A DNA stretch of 64,000 nucleotides from Terripilifer ovatus (GTDB taxonomy: Bacteria > Pseudomonadota > Alphaproteobacteria > Rhizobiales > Beijerinckiaceae): the NCBI GenBank assembly GCA_029222685.1, contig JARHVB010000005.1, positions 248,001-312,000 of the forward strand, written 5' to 3'. Under the pieces are notes generated by a model. That model did no database searches and was not told the DNA's origin. It saw nothing but the letters and a program-made list of their open reading frames with translations. A program made the translations under genes and the position numbers. Within the stretch, counting starts at the first letter, position 1, and the number at the start of each line of letters is the position of its first letter. This document shows positions 38,544 to 44,874 of the stretch, piece by piece.

Positions 38544-39809
38544 CTATGCCACGTGCTTCACGGTCAGCGGCCGTGTCGCCTCTTCAACTGCGGCCGTCCG
38601 GGGCAGAAGCGTATCGATCGGGCGCACCCGATAGGCCTGCGGCCGTCCGGCTTCCGGCGGTTCGATCCCCTGCTGCAGCGCCTTCACCGCGTCGAGCAGC
38701 CGCTTGCGCATGGCGACGATCGCCGTATCGGAACTCGTCAATTTCTCGAGGCTGCGGTCGGCGATCGGGCCGGGGCCCTGTTCCTGCGTCACCGCGAGAT
38801 CCTGGATTGGAATGGCCTTGATGCCCGAAAACGTGCGCTTGCGCTGGTCCTCGCGGTCGATCAGATAATTGTTGGAGCGATTGGCAACCGGCGTGAACGT
38901 GCCGGGAATCATCTCCGGAAAGATGACGCCTGCCGCCGCGATCTCGCGGTCTGTCGCCGTCAGCGGCCGGTCGATCTGCGTCCAGATGCGGAACTGCATC
39001 GTGTGCTCGTCGTCGATCGGCACACGGACATTGGTGATGAACGGCGCATCCTGTGGCGATGCCACCATGGTGGCGAACGGGAACAGCCATTGGTTGATGC
39101 GCCAGTGATAATGCTCCGGTCCACCGTCGCGCTGCGCTGCCAGCATCAGGCCATAGTCGGTCGGCTTGATGGTCCAGCGCGGCGAGGTGTCCTGAAAGGC
39201 GAAGGGCGACACGCGCGAACCCGGCAGCGCCGACTTGTCGAGCGAACTATGCAGGAAGGAGACATGGCTGGAATCGATGTCGCCTTCGGCGAACTGCAGA
39301 TAATTGCCTTCGACGACGATCTTGCTGATGTGGCGATGGCTGTCGCCGACCTCGAACAGTTCGGCGGCCGGGGGCCCAGGCGGCTTCAATTCCGCCGGGC
39401 CGAAATAGCCCCAGATCAGGCCGCCGCGCTGCAGCACCGGATAGGCCCTTGTCTTCATATTGCCCTTGATGCGGTCGCCATCGGGCGCATTCGGCAGGTC
39501 GACGCAATTGCCTTCGACGTCGAATTTCCAGCCGTGATAGGCGCAGCGCAGGCCGCAGTTTTCATTGCGACCCCAGACCAGATGGGCGCGGCGATGGGTG
39601 CAATAGGCATCGAGGATGCCGACTTTGCCATCGCTGTCGCGGAAGGCGACGAACTCCTCGCCGAGAATGCGCAACCGCACCGGCTCGCCGTCGGGCTCGG
39701 ACACTTCGGAGGCGAGCATCACCGGCAGCCAGAAGCGCCTGAAAAGGTTGCCCATGGCCGTTCCCGGCCCGACCCGAACCAGAAGCTCGTTGTCCTCGCG
39801 CTTCATCAT
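38544..39809 (-). CDS. Rieske non-haem iron oxygenase 3 (phthalate 4,5-dioxygenase-like)
   Basis: A 421-residue terminal oxygenase with Rieske ligands Cys70, His72, Cys89 and His92 (CTH ... CAYHGW) and the iron site DIDSSHVSFLH (Asp179, His182, His187). It shares its N-terminal pattern (VRVGPGTAMGNLFRRFWLPV) with Rieske protein 1. GGAGGAA lies five bases before the first of two adjacent ATGs. It is divergent from a LysR gene, which probably controls it. Confidence 0.9.
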   Translation of the reverse strand: MMKREDNELLVRVGPGTAMGNLFRRFWLPVMLASEVSEPDGEPVRLRILGEEFVAFRDSDGKVGILDAYCTHRRAHLVWGRNENCGLRCAYHGWKFDVEGNCVDLPNAPDGDRIKGNMKTRAYPVLQRGGLIWGYFGPAELKPPGPPAAELFEVGDSHRHISKIVVEGNYLQFAEGDIDSSHVSFLHSSLDKSALPGSRVSPFAFQDTSPRWTIKPTDYGLMLAAQRDGGPEHYHWRINQWLFPFATMVASPQDAPFITNVRVPIDDEHTMQFRIWTQIDRPLTATDREIAAAGVIFPEMIPGTFTPVANRSNNYLIDREDQRKRTFSGIKAIPIQDLAVTQEQGPGPIADRSLEKLTSSDTAIVAMRKRLLDAVKALQQGIEPPEAGRPQAYRVRPIDTLLPRTAAVEEATRPLTVKHVA

Positions 39810-39897
39810 GGCGCTTCCTCCGTTTTGCTTTGAGTTGTTCTTTTTATAATGCGCTTTTTTGCACGGCTAATATATTCGCCTGCAAGAGCCATAAGAA

Positions 39898-39927
39898 TTT
39901 CCTACCGCCTGAGGGGCCGATAGGAAA
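39898..39927. promoter_or_regulatory. Inverted repeat between Rieske gene 3 and the LysR gene
   Basis: TTTCCTA (39898-39904) and TAGGAAA (39921-39927) are perfect seven-base arms around 16 bases, in the 147-base divergent region. The position, 30 bases before the LysR start, fits autoregulation by the LysR product, although the classic T-N11-A spacing is not met. The AT-rich stretch near 39841-39850 may hold the oxygenase promoter. Confidence 0.4.
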
Positions 39928-39956
39928 ATCAGATCGAGGAAACGCCAGGAATCGTC

Positions 39957-40886
39957 ATGTCGAACGATCCGCAGTTCACCCTGCGCCAGTTCCGCTATTT
40001 CATGGCGGTCGCCCGCTGCGGCGGCTTCAATGCGGCGGCGCGCAGCCTCGGCATCTCGCAGCCCGCGCTCGGCCTGCAGATCCGCAATCTCGAGGACGTG
40101 CTCGGCGTCGCCCTGTTTGATCGCTCCGCCCAGGGCGCGATGACGACACCGGCAGGCAAGGCATTGATGGAGGAAGCCGAATTCCTGTTCGCGCGGCTCA
40201 AACTGCTGCAGGACAATATCAGCACCTATCGCGATACCTCCGCGCCGAAACTCATCGTCGGCGCGACGACGACCGTGGCGCACGCCCTTTTGCCCTATCT
40301 GATGCAAAGTTGCCCGCAGCCTTTCACCATCTCCCTCTACGAAGGCGGCGAAAGCGTCGCCCTGATGGAGAGCGTGCGCGCCGGCACGCTCGACGCCGCG
40401 CTTTGCTATGAAGCGCCTCATCCCGACGTCAGACAGCTCCGTCTGTTCGATGAGGACTTCATGCTGGTCGGCCTGGCCTCGCGCATCGGCCACCTTGCCT
40501 CGATCCCGCTGGCGTGCATCGGCGATTACAGCCTGATCGTTGGACCCAATGACGACACCAAACGTCATACTCTTCTGCAACTGGCGCGATCGGTCGGCGC
40601 CACCCTGTCGATCGGCGCCGAGATAAATTCCATCACGCTGAAGATAGAATTGTTGCGCCAGGGACATTTCATCGTCACACCATACGGGCGTTACCTGCAG
40701 GAAGTCGAAGCCGGAGAGCTCGCGGCAATCCCTTTCGATCCGCCATACACCCGCAGCATGAGCCTGATGGTGCGGAAAACCCTCGGCGAGGCAGCGACGA
40801 CCTGGCTGACCGCCCTGATTCAGAATGGCGTCAACGAACGCATCTCCGAAGGCCGCTTCCGCTGGCGGCATCATATGTCCGCATAG
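39957..40886 (+). CDS. LysR-family transcriptional regulator
   Basis: A 309-residue regulator. The N-terminal winged helix is at residues 6-65 (TLRQFRYFMAVARCGGFNAA, LGISQPALGLQIRNLEDVLG). The effector domain starts near residue 95. It is divergent from Rieske gene 3, the classical arrangement for an activator of a catabolic operon that senses a substrate or intermediate. It ends at a strong hairpin. Confidence 0.9.
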   Translation: MSNDPQFTLRQFRYFMAVARCGGFNAAARSLGISQPALGLQIRNLEDVLGVALFDRSAQGAMTTPAGKALMEEAEFLFARLKLLQDNISTYRDTSAPKLIVGATTTVAHALLPYLMQSCPQPFTISLYEGGESVALMESVRAGTLDAALCYEAPHPDVRQLRLFDEDFMLVGLASRIGHLASIPLACIGDYSLIVGPNDDTKRHTLLQLARSVGATLSIGAEINSITLKIELLRQGHFIVTPYGRYLQEVEAGELAAIPFDPPYTRSMSLMVRKTLGEAATTWLTALIQNGVNERISEGRFRWRHHMSA

Positions 40887-40888
40887 AC

Positions 40889-40913
40889 ACGATGACAGCC
40901 TCACTGTCATCGT
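40889..40913 (+). terminator. Hairpin after the LysR gene
   Basis: ACGATGACAG and CTGTCATCGT pair perfectly over ten bases around a five-base loop, three bases after the LysR stop. No long T run follows, so it may be a terminator of low efficiency or an RNA end protector. Confidence 0.6.
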
Positions 40914-41025
40914 TACGACGAGCAAAACATCTGTCGGGAATATTGTGCCTGCGCCGTAACCTGCTAGTCTCCCTCGCAATGATGCGGGCCAAGAAGCCCG
41001 CTTGTAACAGGGAGATTTCGCGCTG

Positions 41026-42087
41026 ATGGGCAATAATGTTCTTCTCGTGGGCAGCGTTCCATTCGATACGGTCGAAGACGTCATGCGCAATTGCAGCGAG
41101 GCGCTTGGCCCGCAGCTTCAGGCGATACCGGATGGCGAAGTGGGCGAACGTCGCTCATGGGTGCTGCGCCTGTCCTATCAGGTCTTCAATGGCCACGACG
41201 ATCTCGAAACCGTCAAGCGGCCGCAGCGGGTCAACGGCGTCGAGCAATTGATGCCGCGCAGCCGCGACGATGTCTGGCTCTTCCGCGTCAAGCCCGGCGT
41301 AGAGACGGTCCGGTTCGGCAATCCCGGCTATCGGCTGGGCTATGCCAAGGACGCGGTCAACTCCTACTTCGTGTTCAAGACATTGCGCGAGAAAGGCTTG
41401 ATCCCCAAGGGACAGCGCTTCCAGATCTCCATGCCCATGGTCAACAGCGTCATACGTCCGTTGACCTTTCCCGAAGCTGCCGATCTTGCGCGCATCCGCC
41501 CCGGCTACGAAGAGGCCATCGCCGCCGAACTCGACGCCATCCTCGCCGCTATTCCCCATCAGGATATCGCCATCCAGTGGGATTGCGCCTGGGAGGTCTC
41601 GGCCGTTTACAACAAGCCGGAAGGCTATCCGGGCGAAGGCGACATCGAAACCCACACGGCGCCGATCGGGCGGCTGTCGAAGCGGCTTCCGGCAGATGTC
41701 GCGCTGGGTTTCCACTTCTGCTTCGGCACATTCGGCGGCTGGCCGCGTTTTGCCCCGGCAGACCTCGGCCGTGCGGTCGACCTCGTCAATGCTGCTGTGA
41801 AAGCCACGGGCCGCAACGTCGACTGGGTGCATATACCGGCGCTCGACCGCTCGGACGATGCCTTCTACGCCCCGCTGGCGAAACTCGATGTCGGCCAGGC
41901 GCGCGTCTATCTCGGCCTCATTCACAGCATGGATAGCTTCCCGCAGCGGCTGGCGGCGGCGCGCAAATTCCTGCCCGATTTCGGCGTTGCCGCCTATTGC
42001 GGCTTCGGCCGCATCCCGCCGGAAGAAATGCCGAAAATCCTGCAGGACCACAAAAACGCGTTGCGACTGGCGGGACTGCAGAACTGA
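41026..42087 (+). CDS. MetE-like TIM-barrel protein of unknown function
   Basis: A 353-residue protein resembling the catalytic barrel of cobalamin-independent methionine synthase and the uroporphyrinogen-decarboxylase superfamily. His230-x-Cys232 (GFHFCFG) and Cys325 (AAYCGFGR) look like the HxC...C zinc site of MetE; an intervening acid is not identified. Parts such as IPDGEVGERRSW and QISMPMVNSVIRP are conserved-looking. It could accept a methyl group, for example from oxidative or hydrolytic demethylation by the neighbouring pathway, but this is inference. It is followed by a Bug receptor gene. Confidence 0.7.
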   Translation: MGNNVLLVGSVPFDTVEDVMRNCSEALGPQLQAIPDGEVGERRSWVLRLSYQVFNGHDDLETVKRPQRVNGVEQLMPRSRDDVWLFRVKPGVETVRFGNPGYRLGYAKDAVNSYFVFKTLREKGLIPKGQRFQISMPMVNSVIRPLTFPEAADLARIRPGYEEAIAAELDAILAAIPHQDIAIQWDCAWEVSAVYNKPEGYPGEGDIETHTAPIGRLSKRLPADVALGFHFCFGTFGGWPRFAPADLGRAVDLVNAAVKATGRNVDWVHIPALDRSDDAFYAPLAKLDVGQARVYLGLIHSMDSFPQRLAAARKFLPDFGVAAYCGFGRIPPEEMPKILQDHKNALRLAGLQN

Positions 42088-42109
42088 ATAACAGGCGGGG
42101 GAGGAATTT

Positions 42110-43078
42110 ATGAGCGGGTTGAGATCACGTCTTACCGTCGCCGCCGCTGTGCTCGCCCTGTCCGGCACGGCGGCGCTGGCGCAATATCCAAACCAGATCA
42201 TCAAGATCGTGTCGCCGGCGCCACCCGGCGGCAGCACCGACATCGTCGCCCGCCTGGTGCAGCCGGGCCTGCAGGAAAATCTCAAGCAGACCGTGATCGT
42301 CGAGGCACGCGGCGGCGCCGGTGGTTATCTCGGCTCGGAATATGTCGCGCGCGCCAACCCCGATGGATACACTTTGCTGCTCGGCGGCGCGTTCTCCACC
42401 ATCACCGCGACCCTGCAGAAGAAGCCGAGCTACAATCCGCGCACCGATCTCGTCCCCGTCGCCATCTTCGCCAGCGTCCCCAACATGCTGGTGGCAGGAC
42501 CGCGCCTGAAGGCCAAAACCGTGCAGGAGCTTGTCGCGGAAGCCAAGGCCAATCCCGGCAAGTTCAATATCGGCTCGAACGGCATCGGCACGACGCTGCA
42601 TCTCTCCGGCGAACTGTTCAAGCTGCGCACCGGAACCAATATCGAGCACATCGCCTATCGCGGCTGGGCCGATTGCGTCGCCGGCACGGTCAACGGCGAG
42701 GTCGACATGATGTTCGACAATCTCTCGACGGCGCTGCCGAGCATTCAGGCGGGGAAACTGCGGCCCCTGGCTGTCGCCGCGCCGTCAAGACACCCGTCCC
42801 TGCCCGATGTGCCGACGCTGAGCGAACTCGGCATCAAGGACGCCGAGGTGATCTCCTGGTTCGGCATCATGGCGCCCGCCAAAACGCCGCAACCCATTCT
42901 CGACAGCCTGGGCAAGGCCTTCAAGACCATCTCCGAGAACCCCGACTTCCAGCGCCTCGTCCACCAGCAGGGCATGGACGCAACCTATTACGACCAGGCC
43001 GGCGCCGAGAAATTCTGGATCAGCGAGATCGACAAGTGGAACAGCGTCATCAAGGCATCCGGCATTTCGGCGCAGTAG
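42110..43078 (+). CDS. Bug-type periplasmic binding protein (tripartite tricarboxylate receptor family)
   Basis: A 322-residue exported protein with a signal peptide ending ALA-QYPNQ. The Bug signature is visible: IKIVSPAPPGGSTDIVARLV, ARGGAGGYLGSEYVARANPDGYTLL and LPDVPTLSELG. Such proteins bind carboxylates, amides or nicotinate-like acids and deliver them to TctAB-like or other membrane partners, none of which is in the window. A strong GGGGGAGG precedes the ATG. It is probably co-transcribed with the MetE-like gene. Confidence 0.9.
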   Translation: MSGLRSRLTVAAAVLALSGTAALAQYPNQIIKIVSPAPPGGSTDIVARLVQPGLQENLKQTVIVEARGGAGGYLGSEYVARANPDGYTLLLGGAFSTITATLQKKPSYNPRTDLVPVAIFASVPNMLVAGPRLKAKTVQELVAEAKANPGKFNIGSNGIGTTLHLSGELFKLRTGTNIEHIAYRGWADCVAGTVNGEVDMMFDNLSTALPSIQAGKLRPLAVAAPSRHPSLPDVPTLSELGIKDAEVISWFGIMAPAKTPQPILDSLGKAFKTISENPDFQRLVHQQGMDATYYDQAGAEKFWISEIDKWNSVIKASGISAQ

Positions 43079-43183
43079 CCATGGCTGAGTCAGAACAGTC
43101 TTGAGCTGAGCCGGTTCTCTTGCTCTTTGCTGCCGAACGGGAGATTATCCGCCGGTAAGCTATTGGCTTAAAGGGGGAAATTC

Positions 43184-43348
43184 ATGCGTTTGATAATTTT
43201 AACTGTTGTCACTGCATTTGCATTCACCATCCCTGCGGGCGCGTCGCAGACGGTCAACGGCTCGGCATCCGCCACCGTCGCTAAAGGCGAACAGCATGCG
43301 GGCTACAAGGTCTGCCGCAAGGTTGGATCGGCTTACGTCTGCAATTGA
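43184..43348 (+). CDS. Small secreted protein, 54 residues
   Basis: A short gene with AAGGGGG six bases before its ATG. The product has a hydrophobic signal peptide (LIILTVVTAFAFTIPAGA, cleavage near AGA-SQ) and a mature part of about 34 residues with two cysteines (KVCRKV and YVCN), which may form a disulfide. No known family was recognised. A perfect hairpin follows the stop, which supports a real, independently terminated transcript. Confidence 0.65.
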   Translation: MRLIILTVVTAFAFTIPAGASQTVNGSASATVAKGEQHAGYKVCRKVGSAYVCN

Positions 43349-43361
43349 AGTTGACTCTCAC

Positions 43362-43389
43362 TGTCCGGAGGCCATTCGGTCTCCGGACA
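43362..43389 (+). terminator. Hairpin after the small secreted protein gene
   Basis: TGTCCGGAG and CTCCGGACA pair perfectly (nine bases) around a ten-base loop, 13 bases past the stop codon. There is no T tract, so termination is likely but not certain. Confidence 0.55.
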
Positions 43390-43444
43390 AACCGGCTTGC
43401 GCTCACCGCCAAGGTTTATTATTGCTGGCTGGTCGAAAAAGGCA

Positions 43445-43617
43445 GACTTGGTCTGGGTAGGCCCAAGTCCTTCTGAACCCGGAATCCCTCCGAATCAGAA
43501 GTTCTGTTCCCAGCTTTTGCCGGAGAACCCTCGACGAATACAGGGCGCGCATAGCGTCCGTGTTCGTCTGTGGGTTTCTCGAAGGCGAGACACTCCTGAC
43601 GGGCATCCATTCAGGAG
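43445..43617 (+). promoter_or_regulatory. Highly structured leader of the MFS exporter gene, last hairpin holding the ribosome binding site
   Basis: Five hairpins follow one another. GACTTGG/CCAAGTC is at 43445-43469. CTTCTGA/TCAGAAG with inner CGGA/TCCG is at 43470-43501. A 15-pair stem with one bulged A and two G-T pairs lies at 43533-43568 (loop GCATA). TCTCG/CGAGA is at 43577-43590 and CTCCTGA/TCAGGAG at 43593-43617. The last arm contains AGGAG, seven bases before the exporter ATG, so folding would block translation. The loops match none of the riboswitch motifs I know (no ACGR guanidine-II loops, for example). It is either a cis-regulatory RNA or a small RNA gene. Confidence 0.55.
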
Positions 43618-43624
43618 TTTGATC

Positions 43625-44860
43625 ATGTCGCTTTCATCTGCCCGAAATGTCTTTTCGGTTCTGCGAAGTCCGACGGCTGTCGTTGCCGTATCGGTATTCC
43701 TCACCTTCGCCGGTTTTACGCTCATCATCCCGGTGCTGCCGTTCGTCATCGGGCAATTCGTCCCGTTCCATGAGGTCGCCCGCTACGTCTCCCTCATCAT
43801 TGCAGCCTATGCCCTGTGTGCGTTTCTCGCCGCCCCGGTCCTCGGCGCATGGAGCGACCGCGTCGGACGCCGGCCCGTGCTGCTGTTCTCCATCGCCGGA
43901 TCGGCCATCGGCTTTGTCATATTCGGCCTCGGCGGCGCGCTATGGATACTCTTCGCGGGGCGCATCCTCGACGGACTGACCGCCGGCAATATCTCCGCCA
44001 TGTATGCCTACATCGCCGATACGCATGCGCCACAGGATCGTGGCGCCGCCTTCGGCTTCCTCGGCGCCGCCGGCGGATTTGGCTTCATGATCGGCCCCGC
44101 GCTGGGCGGATTTCTGGGCGACATCTCCTATGCGCTTCCGGCTTTTGCGGCCGCGGGCGTCGCCGTTCTGAATGCTCTGTGGGTCTATCTCTGCGTGCCG
44201 GAAAGCCTGCATGCCGCTCACCGGTCCGATCGCCTGCAATGGAGCCAGTTCAATCCATTCAAGCAACTCATCGCGGCCCTGAACAACAAGGTGATCCTTC
44301 CCTTTTTCGCAACGGCCTTCCTTTTCTTCACCGCCGCCACTCTCATGCAATCCAATATCGGCGTATTGATGAAGGAGAGCCTTGCTTTCACGCCGGCTTT
44401 CGTCGGTGTCGCCATGCTCGGCGTCGGCGTCATGGACATCGTCAGCCAAGGCCTCGCGACGCCGAAGCTTCTGCCGCGTTTTGGCGAACATCGCGTCGCC
44501 ATCGGCGGGCTGGCGATCAACGCCATCGGCTTCGCGCTGCTCGTCGTACTGGCGGCACGTCCATCGATCGGGCTTCTGGCGCTCGCGATTGTCGTGCTCA
44601 CCTTCGGCGACGGCTTGGTGCAGCCCTCGCTCAATGCCATTATCTCGGGCGCCACGCCGGCGGATCAACAGGGACGGGTGCAGGGCGCTAATCAGGCGCA
44701 GCAGGCCATCGCCCGCGTCGTCGGCCCGCTCGGCAGCGCCGCCCTCTACGAGATATTTCCCGGTGCGCCTTATCTGGCCGGCGCCATGCTCCTGGTTGCG
44801 GCAATCGTTGTTCTGGCGCCGACGAGGGGAGTTTCATCAGCGCAGACGGAGACCAGATAG
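43625..44860 (+). CDS. MFS drug/metabolite exporter, tetracycline-efflux (TetA) type
   Basis: A 411-residue membrane protein with twelve probable helices and the MFS motif A loop GAWSDRVGRRPVLL between helices 2 and 3. GFLGAAGGFGFMIGPALGG resembles motif C of antiporters. It should export a drug or small metabolite by proton exchange. ATG at 43625 follows AGGAG; the frame stays open further upstream to 43397, but those 76 codons overlap the hairpin leader and show no domain. Control at the level of translation is suggested by the leader. Confidence 0.88.
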   Translation: MSLSSARNVFSVLRSPTAVVAVSVFLTFAGFTLIIPVLPFVIGQFVPFHEVARYVSLIIAAYALCAFLAAPVLGAWSDRVGRRPVLLFSIAGSAIGFVIFGLGGALWILFAGRILDGLTAGNISAMYAYIADTHAPQDRGAAFGFLGAAGGFGFMIGPALGGFLGDISYALPAFAAAGVAVLNALWVYLCVPESLHAAHRSDRLQWSQFNPFKQLIAALNNKVILPFFATAFLFFTAATLMQSNIGVLMKESLAFTPAFVGVAMLGVGVMDIVSQGLATPKLLPRFGEHRVAIGGLAINAIGFALLVVLAARPSIGLLALAIVVLTFGDGLVQPSLNAIISGATPADQQGRVQGANQAQQAIARVVGPLGSAALYEIFPGAPYLAGAMLLVAAIVVLAPTRGVSSAQTETR

Positions 44861-44874
44861 TCCACGCATATCGC

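Noticed and set aside
43403..43606. Minus-strand reading frames of 63-67 codons opposite the exporter leader
   Set aside because: They are the reverse of a strongly base-paired region, which creates open frames by composition, and no domain or start signal supports them.
43397..43624. N-terminal extension of the MFS exporter to 43397
   Set aside because: The extension lies on the hairpin leader and adds a hydrophilic segment atypical for MFS proteins; AGGAG before 43625 marks the better start.
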